A stretch of 55,253 nt of DNA, from the NCBI GenBank assembly GCA_003151515.1, contig PLXS01000040.1, forward strand, positions 1 through 55,253. Direction: 5' to 3'. The position numbers and the translations under genes were made by a program. This document shows positions 44,334 to 51,027 of the stretch, piece by piece. The notes beneath the pieces were generated by a model, which made no database searches, was not told where the DNA came from, and saw nothing but the letters and a program-made list of their open reading frames with translations. The DNA comes from Opitutaceae bacterium (GTDB taxonomy: Bacteria; Verrucomicrobiota; Verrucomicrobiia; Opitutales; Opitutaceae). Each line of letters begins with the position of its first letter. The stretch's first letter is position 1.

Positions 44334-45140
44334 CTACAGGAGGCGCCAGCGGAACCGGAGCACCTGGGTCCACTGGTTGCGGCCGGGGCCCAGCACCCGG
44401 CTCATCTCGAAATCCCACTCGAAGTTGCTCGAGATGCTCAGGGTGGCCCCTGCCCCGAGGGTCCCGGTGTACGTGGATGAGCCCTCCGTCGTTGCGCTCG
44501 CCGTCGCCTCGCCGTAGGCGCTTACCGTGTGGGCCAGCTCCCAGCGGGCGTACGCGCTCCCGTACCAGCGGGTGTCATAGCGGGTGTTGGCCTCGTTGCG
44601 CAGCTCGTCCAGCTCGACCATCGCGCCAGCCTTGAGCCCCGCCCCGGTCTGGAATGACCACGGGATGATGATGCCGCCCTGCGTGTAGTCGTTGCCAACG
44701 GCGCTCGAGTTGGTCGGCACCAGGATGTACGGGATGACGGCCGCGGCCTGCCCCGTCGAGGGGTCGCTCCAGAACGTCCACTTGACGCGCAGCTGCAGGT
44801 CGCCGATGCCGCTGTCGGTGTGATCCGAGCCGGCCGACGTGAAGGTGTCGCGCAGGAAGAGCTGGGCGCCGGCCTCGAAGTCGAAGGTGTCCGTGACGCC
44901 GGTGGAGATTATCGTGGTGCCGAGGGCGAGCGCCTTGTACTCGTTCGGGGCCGCGGCCTCCGGCTGCAGGCCGAAGGAGATGGCGTCCATCCACATGAGG
45001 ACGTGTCCGGGCTCTATCGTCTGGGGCACCTCGGTCACCTGGGCGCGCAGGCCGGGGGGGAACGCTAGAAGGGCGAGCACGGCCGCCGGCAACAGTCGCA
45101 AAGGGGACCACCGGGTAAGGGTCATCCGGCGCAGGCTCAT
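44334..45140 (-). CDS. outer-membrane transporter-like protein (phenol MetA-like family)
   Basis: A secreted protein of about 268 residues from ATG 45140 (ATG 45125 is also possible). A signal peptide (LLPAAVLALLAFPPGLRAQ) is followed by beta-strand-rich sequence. ISTGVTDTFDFEAGAQLFL, SGIGDLQLRVKWTFW and the C-terminal VLRFRWRLL (aromatic last strand) suggest an outer-membrane beta barrel. The pattern resembles PF13557-type 'transporter' proteins of the MetA phenol-degradation family, from memory only. The substrate is unknown. It is divergent to the lipoprotein gene at 45235. Confidence 0.78.
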   Translation of the reverse strand: MSLRRMTLTRWSPLRLLPAAVLALLAFPPGLRAQVTEVPQTIEPGHVLMWMDAISFGLQPEAAAPNEYKALALGTTIISTGVTDTFDFEAGAQLFLRDTFTSAGSDHTDSGIGDLQLRVKWTFWSDPSTGQAAAVIPYILVPTNSSAVGNDYTQGGIIIPWSFQTGAGLKAGAMVELDELRNEANTRYDTRWYGSAYARWELAHTVSAYGEATASATTEGSSTYTGTLGAGATLSISSNFEWDFEMSRVLGPGRNQWTQVLRFRWRLL

Positions 45141-45198
45141 GGGGATGCGCGCGGCTGTCAGCACAAAAGAGGGAGCCTGGCCCCCTCGGGAAATCAAC

Positions 45199-45227
45199 TT
45201 GCCGACTAGCAGAACATTTATGATAAT
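45199..45227 (+). promoter_or_regulatory. candidate promoter for the lipoprotein gene at 45235
   Basis: TTGCCG (45199-45204), 17-bp spacer, GATAAT (45222-45227). The -10 matches 5 of 6 bases. The ATG begins 8 bases after it, so the transcript would be leaderless or nearly so. Confidence 0.5.
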
Positions 45228-45234
45228 CCCTTGC

Positions 45235-45912
45235 ATGAAGGCGCTTCGTCACGCCCTGGCCGCGGGCATCCTGATCGCGGCATTTGGATGCTCGCGCTCG
45301 GACAGCGCCGACAAGCAGACGTACGACGGGGCGTCGACGCGCAGCTACCTGATCCTCGTGGGCCAGGTGCGCTCGCAGATCAACTCCGACAACAGGGAGC
45401 GCATACCGGCCATGATCGGCGGCGTCGACACCGTGATGCTCGACAACCAGGCATCGAAGCTGGGCGTCCTCAAGCAGTCCCTTTCCAAGTTTCCGACTGA
45501 CAACGTCGATCCCGACGCCGTGCAGTTCGCGCAGAACATCGGGGGCATCATCGACCTGTACCAGGCCGCCTGCAAGGACTCGGCCGAGTTGTACCGGGAG
45601 GTCGCCCGCCAGGACGAGACAATACCGGGGCAGAAGCCGCGGATGCCTGCGATACGGGCGGCCATGCGCGCGGCCCCCCAGGCCGACACCCTGGGCGCGC
45701 TCGCGGCCCTCGCCGACACCGTCGAGCATGCGGGCAATTCGGCGAACCCCGGGTTCATGTCGAGCGCCGCCATGCTCCAGAAGCTCAGGGACGACCATGA
45801 GAGGCTCATAGCGGCCAAGGAGTCGCACCACCTCTTCACGATCAAGGTGAGGTCGGACTTTGCGCAGCGCTACCCCGGGCAGGACTGGAACGCCAAGGAG
45901 ATCCTGCCCTAG
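45235..45912 (+). CDS. lipoprotein of unknown function
   Basis: A 225-residue lipoprotein. Signal MKALRHALAAGILIAAFGC ends in a lipobox with Cys19, followed by a soluble, mostly helical domain (about 30-225) with conserved-looking acidic pairs. No family recognised. It lies divergent to the outer-membrane barrel gene and is transcribed from a good promoter 8 bp upstream. The downstream neighbour converges 30 bp away. Confidence 0.72.
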   Translation: MKALRHALAAGILIAAFGCSRSDSADKQTYDGASTRSYLILVGQVRSQINSDNRERIPAMIGGVDTVMLDNQASKLGVLKQSLSKFPTDNVDPDAVQFAQNIGGIIDLYQAACKDSAELYREVARQDETIPGQKPRMPAIRAAMRAAPQADTLGALAALADTVEHAGNSANPGFMSSAAMLQKLRDDHERLIAAKESHHLFTIKVRSDFAQRYPGQDWNAKEILP

Positions 45913-45942
45913 CCAGCGCCCCCAAGGGCCGCGGCTTCCGGG

Positions 45943-47307
45943 TCAGGGGGCCGGCGCGGCCGCCAGCTCTATCACGTGCCTTACGGGCAGCACCGCCGCA
46001 CGGCAGTCCCCGAATAGTTGGGTGTCCTTCTGAAGGACGGCCGCCTGCATGTCGTCGAAGGCGCCCTGCCTCTCCGGGAAGTACCTGCGTGTCGCGCCCA
46101 TGCCGTTTAGCAGTCCCTTGACCGCCGGGGTCTCGTAGGCCTGCTGGGCCGCGACGAGAACGTGGACCCTCGCGAATGCCTGAGAAAACGGGTTTTCGAG
46201 GAAATCACCCGCCAGGTTGACGCCTCGCGCAAGCTCATCGGCCGAGTAGGCGCGCGACACGCCGCCCCAAGACACCTTCATGCGCGACGGCGCGTGGGTC
46301 ACCACGAGAATGAAGCGGTTCAGGTCGGCGTTGAACGCGAGGCAGCTCAGGATCGATCGCGTCGACTCCGGGTAGGCCGGGTCGTCCGTGAAGCAGAATG
46401 GGTAGCGCTCGGACTCGACCTCGGTCCTCCCGGGCGAGGAGGCGATGATCCTGTGGCCGCCCGAAGCCGTCGCCTCGCCGCTAGCCGCGTCAATGGTTAT
46501 GGTCCCTATGCGGCCCGAGCATCCCATCGCCCTGAGAAACGCGTAGGCCATCACGAGCTGCCCGTTTGGCGCCGGATGCACGCCGTCCGGCGCGATGAAG
46601 TAGTCCGGCCCGTACTTGGCCTTAGCCCTCGCCATGGCATCCATCATGGCGCCGTGGACGTCGACCCATTCGGCGCCCTCCTGCCCCGCCGCAGCCCTCG
46701 CCGCCTGCCCGAGGTCATAGAGCGTCTGGTTGTACGCGTCCGGCGAGCAGCCAGCCGCAAACCAGGTCTTGAACCTATCCGTGTCCACGGCCCCCGGCGA
46801 CCCGACGACGACGAGGCGCGCCCCTGCGGCCTTGAACGCGCGGATCGCGGACGCCGTGTTCTTCCGGAAGGCGGCCACGGTGTCGGGTCTCGTCGGCTTG
46901 TATCCCCCGTCGTTCATCCCGTAGAGCGTCGTCACCACAGTCGGATGGAACGGGAGCACGTCGGAGCCGATCCGGCCGAGGAGCCCGGGAAGCGCCTCTC
47001 CACTCCAGCCGATCTGCTGCACGGAGCCGACCCGCACCGGCTGGCACATGAGCAGGTAGTCCTCGATGAACACCGTGTAAACCCTCTGCTCGGTAATCGA
47101 GTCGCCGCAGACGGCGACACGGTCCCCAGGCTCGAGGGCCGGGGACCTTGCCGGCCAGAGCGCGAGCAGGATGGCCGGGAGCCAGGCTCGGCGGACTCCT
47201 CTGATTGCGGACGTCAATTGGGGGGCATCGGGAATGGGCTTCTTGGGGGTTTGCGGGCGCTTGGGCCGCACAGACGCGCCCCGGCCAGATTGAGGCGCAC
47301 GGCGCAC
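45943..47307 (-). CDS. secreted SGNH/GDSL hydrolase
   Basis: A secreted esterase/lipase-like protein. GDSIT with the catalytic Ser (68-70 from ATG 47307), the GMND block (TTLYGMNDGGY) and the catalytic Asp-His in APDGVHPAPNGQ are the SGNH family blocks. A TTG start at 47217 gives a cleaner signal peptide (TSAIRGVRRAWLPAILLALW) than the ATG. A C-terminal region of about 160 residues after the SGNH domain is unassigned. Members act on acetylated polysaccharides or lipids; here the substrate is unknown. Confidence 0.85.
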   Translation of the reverse strand: MRRAPQSGRGASVRPKRPQTPKKPIPDAPQLTSAIRGVRRAWLPAILLALWPARSPALEPGDRVAVCGDSITEQRVYTVFIEDYLLMCQPVRVGSVQQIGWSGEALPGLLGRIGSDVLPFHPTVVTTLYGMNDGGYKPTRPDTVAAFRKNTASAIRAFKAAGARLVVVGSPGAVDTDRFKTWFAAGCSPDAYNQTLYDLGQAARAAAGQEGAEWVDVHGAMMDAMARAKAKYGPDYFIAPDGVHPAPNGQLVMAYAFLRAMGCSGRIGTITIDAASGEATASGGHRIIASSPGRTEVESERYPFCFTDDPAYPESTRSILSCLAFNADLNRFILVVTHAPSRMKVSWGGVSRAYSADELARGVNLAGDFLENPFSQAFARVHVLVAAQQAYETPAVKGLLNGMGATRRYFPERQGAFDDMQAAVLQKDTQLFGDCRAAVLPVRHVIELAAAPAP

Positions 47308-47345
47308 CCGCTGTCAAAAGCGCAGGAACAAGAGCCAGGACCCTT

Positions 47346-47882
47346 TCAGCCCGCAGCTCTTGCGGCGCCGCCGCCGGATTCAGGCGCTGCCGCAGGGGCC
47401 TCCGGCCAGACGATGGTCAGCACCAGGGCCACCGCGATTCCGATGGAAACCTCCAGGAAGCGGTGAAACGCGACCGCCGGGACGCTCTCGATGTGAGCGG
47501 TCAGCATGACGATGGTGAGAGCTATGCCCGCATACCTGAAGGCGCTTCTCTCGATGCGAAGGGCCCAGCAGAACATCCCAATCGCGAACAGCGAAACCCC
47601 GTATGCAAGGGCGTTGCCGTAGAAATAGGTCGCCGCGAGCGCCGCCACCGCCGCTCCGATCGCAGTCCCCGCGAAGCGCTGGACGGAGACCGCCAGGGCT
47701 GTCCCGAGCGTCGACTGCATGACGATTATGCAGGAGACAACCGCCCAATAGTCGTTTGGAAGCCGCAACAGCCGGGCGACCAGCAGTGAGGCCGAGGCCG
47801 CGACGGCGGTTCGGAGCGCGCTCATCGGCGTCGGCAGGCTCTTCCTCGCGATAATGTACTTTGAAAAGGCGTCGATCTTCAT
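47346..47882 (-). CDS. FUSC-family membrane protein
   Basis: A 178-residue membrane protein with about five hydrophobic segments and the FUSC pattern ALRTAVAASASLLVARLLRLPNDYWAVVSCIIVMQSTLG. This family includes aromatic-acid exporters (AaeB) and fusaric-acid resistance proteins. It contains only one FUSC module and lacks the cytosolic parts of the full-length exporters, so it may work as an oligomer. No partner membrane-fusion protein is nearby. The 254 bp to the next gene contain a terminator for the gene to the right. Confidence 0.82.
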   Translation of the reverse strand: MKIDAFSKYIIARKSLPTPMSALRTAVAASASLLVARLLRLPNDYWAVVSCIIVMQSTLGTALAVSVQRFAGTAIGAAVAALAATYFYGNALAYGVSLFAIGMFCWALRIERSAFRYAGIALTIVMLTAHIESVPAVAFHRFLEVSIGIAVALVLTIVWPEAPAAAPESGGGAARAAG

Positions 47883-48013
47883 CGGAGTTTTCCCCCGAAT
47901 TCGCCAAAAGTCGCGTCGGCGGCAAGGCTCGAAATCGTTCGACCGTCCCTCCCAAGTAATTGCGGAAGGTGCGACGGCTCCTTGCAGTCAAGCGCGTCCC
48001 CATAAGCAATTGG

Positions 48014-48041
48014 AAAAAAGGGCCGGTCACCCGCCGGCCCT
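48014..48041 (-). terminator. intrinsic terminator of the membrane-protein gene at 48137
   Basis: On the minus strand AGGGCCGG (48041-48034) pairs with CCGGCCCT (48026-48019) around a 7-base loop, followed by TTTTTT (48019-48014). Eight perfect GC-rich base pairs plus a U-run make a good Rho-independent terminator. It lies 96 bp after the stop at 48137. Confidence 0.8.
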
Positions 48042-48136
48042 CTCAGGCGCGTGCGCAGCGAGCCTCTCAATCCGCCTTGGGAAGCCCTCCAGGCGCACCA
48101 CGCGCCTTTCACTGCTCCAGCCCTCTGAATCGAGCG

Positions 48137-48685
48137 TCAGGGAGATGACGACATCTCCAATTCGTGCAATCTTGGACCAAACATCGCGCCCAGACGATCG
48201 CCCGTCGTGTACACGACCCATCCGAAGCCGACAACCGCAGCTGCCAGACAGGCGAACTCCCAGAAATGGCGTGACTCGAAACGCCGGATTGACCGGGCAT
48301 AGGAGATAAAGGCAAACAACGCCGCGATGATAATCACGCCGTCAATGCTCGTCCGCTGCCAATAGCTGCCGCCGAGATGCAGCCACATGCCAAACTCGTC
48401 AAATGTGAGCCCCATCCCGACTCCATAAGCCAACGCATTCAACTCGGCTGCGCCCCCTGTCGGATGGCGAAAGACAGCGTACCCACCCGCGGCAGCCAGG
48501 AGGAAAATGCCGTAATTCAAATGATGGACGTGTGTGCCTTGGAGAAAGAAGTAGAAATTCGGAATCTCCTTGGCCATGATCAAAAAGACAAAGGCGCGAG
48601 CGAGAACGAAGGTCACGATGAATCCGACCAACGCAATGCGTGCCAGTTGCCGGGGGTGGTGATTGGGCGAAGATTGCGGGAGCAT
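48137..48685 (-). CDS. integral membrane protein, unknown family
   Basis: A 182-residue protein with about five membrane helices. The stretch FYFFLQGTHVHHLNYGIFLLA with three His residues and the later GMGLTFDEFGMWLHLGGSYW look conserved and could bind a metal, but I do not recognise the family. Base composition is lower in GC than the genes to its left, so it may be recently acquired. It has its own intrinsic terminator (48014-48041). Confidence 0.78.
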   Translation of the reverse strand: MLPQSSPNHHPRQLARIALVGFIVTFVLARAFVFLIMAKEIPNFYFFLQGTHVHHLNYGIFLLAAAGGYAVFRHPTGGAAELNALAYGVGMGLTFDEFGMWLHLGGSYWQRTSIDGVIIIAALFAFISYARSIRRFESRHFWEFACLAAAVVGFGWVVYTTGDRLGAMFGPRLHELEMSSSP

Positions 48686-48780
48686 AGCCGTTTTCTGGAG
48701 TCATTGTCGTTTTCCGCCGTCAATTGTCGATCCACCGCCAATTCTCGATTTGGAAATCAACGGGGCCTTTTCCCTTGCCG

Positions 48781-48807
48781 TTGACTTCGGGCGAAAGGTA
48801 TTAAGTT
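48781..48807 (+). promoter_or_regulatory. possible promoter of the broken tRNA-Cys gene
   Basis: TTGACT (48781-48786) and TAAGTT (48802-48807) are 15 bp apart, upstream of the tRNA 5' half at 48830. The spacing is short and the -10 is partial. If real, it shows that the host side of the tRNA gene lies to the left. Confidence 0.3.
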
Positions 48808-48829
48808 CAGTTCTGTCCTCAGAAACGAG

Positions 48830-48866
48830 GGCGCGGTAGCCAAGCGGTAAGGCCGAGGTCTGCAAA
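48830..48866 (+). tRNA. 5' half of tRNA-Cys(GCA), interrupted
   Basis: The 37 bases fold as the 5' part of a tRNA: acceptor strand GGCGCGG, UA, D-arm GCC-AAGCGGTAA-GGC, a linker C, anticodon strand GAGGT and loop CTGCAAA with anticodon GCA (Cys). Directly after the loop the sequence is AACGATAAGG, which cannot pair with GAGGT. No T-arm or acceptor 3' strand (CCGCGCC) was found downstream in the window. The gene is therefore truncated exactly at the end of the anticodon loop, a known sub-location for tyrosine recombinase att sites. It cannot make a functional tRNA as it stands. Confidence 0.85.
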
Positions 48867-49026
48867 AACGATAAGGCATTATTAGCCAAAATCTTCTGGA
48901 GCCACCTGATGTAATCGTCGCTCGGATACTCAGGAGATTGCGGTCATGGAGCGATTATCCTGAGTGATCCTGAAAGGGCCTAATTTTGGGAATTGGGTGA
49001 CAACATCGGTTGGCAACTTTTTATCC
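48860..49026 (+). repeat. att-like repeat, copy 1 (joined to tRNA-Cys)
   Basis: Begins with the 7-bp core CTGCAAA (48860-48866) of the tRNA anticodon loop. It holds CTTCTGGAG (shared with copy 3), the block GATTATCCTGAGTGATCC (48953-48970) and the direct repeats TGACAAC (48998-49004) and TGGCAAC (49011-49017), followed by TTTTTATCC. Copies 2 and 3 have the same order of motifs. The paired short repeats look like integrase arm sites; this is an inference. Confidence 0.65.
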
Positions 49027-49245
49027 TGATGCCCCAAGCGTGTCGCCCGTGAACGTCATGGCGTCGAGCGAAACCATGCTTCTCGTTGCAACCAGGCGTT
49101 TCCCGCGAAAATAGAAGAAGCCACAAAAGCCCTGAGTCACGGAACGAGTTGGAGCGCTTGCCGATGGGGCGTTGCGCGTTTGCCCATACCGAAGTGAACT
49201 ACGGCAGAAAGCTCTAACGGGGGCCTCCGCGCAGGGCGGTGCCGC

Positions 49246-49677
49246 TCAGACCGGAGCCGCCGGCTTTTCTCCGTTCCCGACCGTTTCGCAGCCGGAGTTT
49301 TCGGCGATATTGTCGAAAGCTTCGGAAAGCATCTGAAGCACCCTGGCTATCGGATAGTGCTTCAGCACGTATGCATCGGCACCCAGCTCATGGGCTTGGA
49401 CGAGCGTCTCTGGCTTGCTCACCACGGAGATGACGATGACGGGCATCTTGGGATGAGCCGCCTTGAGCTTCGCGAGCACCTCCAGCCCGCCGATAAGCGG
49501 AAGATTGATGTCCAGAAGCACGACATCAGGTTTGTGCGCAGCTGCCTGTTCAAGCGCCGCGTGCCCGTCGGCGGCATCCCAAACTGTTTCGACGCCCAGT
49601 TTCTTCAAGAGGATACGAAGGTACACATGTACGTGAGCCTCATCATCGACGATCAGTGCAGTGACCGGTCGCGGCAT
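49246..49677 (-). CDS. REC-only (CheY-like) response regulator, cassette 1
   Basis: A 143-residue receiver-domain protein from ATG 49677 (a longer open frame to 49737 is not needed). Phosphorylation residues are all present: acidic pair D11-D12 in VDDE, phospho-acceptor D56 in VVLLDINLP, S84 and K106 in VLKH. There is no output domain, so it acts through protein contacts like CheY or Spo0F. A variable tail of about 20 residues ends KPAAPV. It is about 72% identical (103 of 143 by hand) to the protein at 50145 in the neighbouring cassette. No kinase is adjacent. Confidence 0.9.
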   Translation of the reverse strand: MPRPVTALIVDDEAHVHVYLRILLKKLGVETVWDAADGHAALEQAAAHKPDVVLLDINLPLIGGLEVLAKLKAAHPKMPVIVISVVSKPETLVQAHELGADAYVLKHYPIARVLQMLSEAFDNIAENSGCETVGNGEKPAAPV

Positions 49678-49818
49678 AATTTGAATTCTCAGATGGCGTG
49701 GCATTTGTTGCAAGCCTGACCCGCTGCCTTCGGGCACCGAGTTAACAACCGGGTGATTGAACGAATTCTGATAAAGAGGGATACTGACACAAACGGAGAG
49801 CAGGGGCCAGGAAATGAT

Positions 49819-49923
49819 CTGAAAAAACGAAATGGCTTATGCAGGTTCGAGATAATCCCGAGTCATCCTGAAAAAACTTAAATCTCGAAGTCGGGTGACA
49901 ACTCGGCTGACAACTTTTTATCC
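49819..49923 (+). repeat. att-like repeat, copy 2 (degraded core)
   Basis: Starts CTGAAAA, one mismatch from CTGCAAA. It lacks the CTTCTGGAG part (a deletion of about 60 bp relative to copies 1 and 3) but keeps GATAATCCCGAGTCATCC (49851-49868) and the direct repeats TGACAAC at 49896-49902 and 49908-49914 followed by TTTTTATCC. Confidence 0.6.
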
Positions 49924-50144
49924 TAATGCCTAAGCGTGTCGACCCGTGAACGTCTTAGCGTAGAGCGCAATCATGCTTTTCGCTGCAACCAAGCTTTTCT
50001 TGCGAGAGCAACAAGAGCCATAAAGGCGCTAAGTGACGGAACGAATAGAAGCGCTTGCCGATGGGCTCGCCTTACGTTTGCCGATAACGACGTGATATGC
50101 GGCAGAACGTTCTGCCGGGAGCCCGCCGCAGAAGACGGTGCCGA

Positions 50145-50576
50145 TCAGATCGGAGCCGTCGGCTTCTTTCCATCCCCGTCCGTTCCGTCGCCCGAGCTTT
50201 CGGCAATCTTATCGAAAGCGTTGGAAAGCATCTCAAACACCTGGGCTTTCGGCAGGTGTTTCAGCACGTATGCATCGGCGCCTAGCTCATAGGCCTGGGT
50301 GACCGTCTTCATTGTGCTCATCACGGAGACGACGATGACGGGCATCTTGGGATACTCCGCCTTGAACTTTGCGAGCAGCTGCAATCCGCTGACCTGCGGG
50401 AGATTCATGTCCAGAAGAACAACATCGGGTTTGTGCGCAGCCACATGTTCAATTGCCGCGATTCCATCGGCGGCATCCCAAACGGTCTCGACGCCCAGTT
50501 GCTTCAGAAGGGCACGAAGGTATACAAGTACGTGAGACTCATCATCGACGATAAGTGCAGTGACCGGCCGCGGCAT
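50145..50576 (-). CDS. REC-only (CheY-like) response regulator, cassette 2
   Basis: Paralogue of the cassette 1 regulator, also exactly 143 residues from ATG 50576. VDDE, D56 (VVLLDMNLP), S84 and K106 (VLKH) are intact, so it should be phosphorylated. Differences from the other copy fall mainly on the face around 85-118 and in the tail, where a CheY-like protein meets its partners, which suggests diverged partners rather than decay. An upstream open extension to 50813 crosses the cassette junction and is rejected. No kinase or phosphotransfer protein is adjacent. Confidence 0.9.
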   Translation of the reverse strand: MPRPVTALIVDDESHVLVYLRALLKQLGVETVWDAADGIAAIEHVAAHKPDVVLLDMNLPQVSGLQLLAKFKAEYPKMPVIVVSVMSTMKTVTQAYELGADAYVLKHLPKAQVFEMLSNAFDKIAESSGDGTDGDGKKPTAPI

Positions 50577-50768
50577 TGCTTGAATCTTGAGATGCCTTGT
50601 CTCCTGTTGCAAGTGTGGGTCGCTGCCAACTATCCGGCTTACTCGGCCGGGAGAATATACCTCCGCAGATATTCGTTTTCGGGCATCGAGATCAGAATCG
50701 GGTGATTGAACGAATTGAGAGAAAGTGCGATAATGACGTGAACGGACAGTAAAGGTTAGGAAACGGCC

Positions 50769-50930
50769 TGCAAATTCGCTACGGCCTTTGTATCCAACAC
50801 CTTCTGGAGTCATCGAGAGTCATCATTTCGCGGATGCTCAGCAAGTCGTGGGCGGGTGGCGATCATCCTGGGTTATCCAGAAACGTCCCATTTATTGGCT
50901 TCGGGTGACAACAAGCGTGACAATTTTCCG
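50769..50930 (+). repeat. att-like repeat, copy 3
   Basis: Starts with the intact core CTGCAAA (50769-50775) and follows copy 1 through CTTCTGGAG, GATCATCCTGGGTTATCC (50861-50878) and TGACAAC (50906-50912) with TGACAAT (50918-50924). After this the sequence leaves the cassette pattern and leads to the pyruvate-oxidase remnant. Between 50931 and 51027 I see nothing recognisable. Confidence 0.6.
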
Positions 50931-51027
50931 GAATTGATTGGCCCGATGGACAGGCTCGCAAATCGTCAACAATTTTTGCCTTTTCGCTCTTTCTCAATTT
51001 TGTAGGTGAACTTTCCGAATTACCGGT

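Larger units (their letters stand above)
48860..49818 (+). mobile_element. candidate mobile cassette 1 (959 bp, one response regulator)
   Basis: Unit running from one CTGCAAA-type core to the next. Order: att-like repeat, a stretch of about 220 bp that is also similar in cassette 2, the minus-strand regulator gene 49246-49677, and an upstream part ending with GGGTGATTGAACGAATT (also in cassette 2). The 379 bases 48867-49245 contain no gene I trust. Confidence 0.5.
49819..50768 (+). mobile_element. candidate mobile cassette 2 (950 bp, one response regulator)
   Basis: Same layout as cassette 1: att-like repeat, conserved downstream stretch, minus-strand regulator 50145-50576, then the end segment with GGGTGATTGAACGAATT just before the next core. 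The 467 bases 49678-50144 span the cassette junction and otherwise hold no gene I can support. In the end segment a short minus-strand frame (…NSFNHP…) is partly shared with cassette 1, too short to call. Confidence 0.5.

Noticed and set aside
48860..49020. Group I intron in the tRNA-Cys anticodon loop
   Set aside because: No 3' exon with a matching anticodon strand or acceptor strand was seen downstream, and the same core recurs at cassette borders. A covariance search would settle it.
49026..49142. Small minus-strand frame in cassette 1 (about 38 codons, GTG start)
   Set aside because: The equivalent frame in cassette 2 has a stop and shifts, so coding is not conserved.
48860..50930. Integron cassette array (attC sites)
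   Set aside because: The repeats show no GTTRRRY core and no large imperfect palindrome, and the recombinase present is not recognisably IntI.
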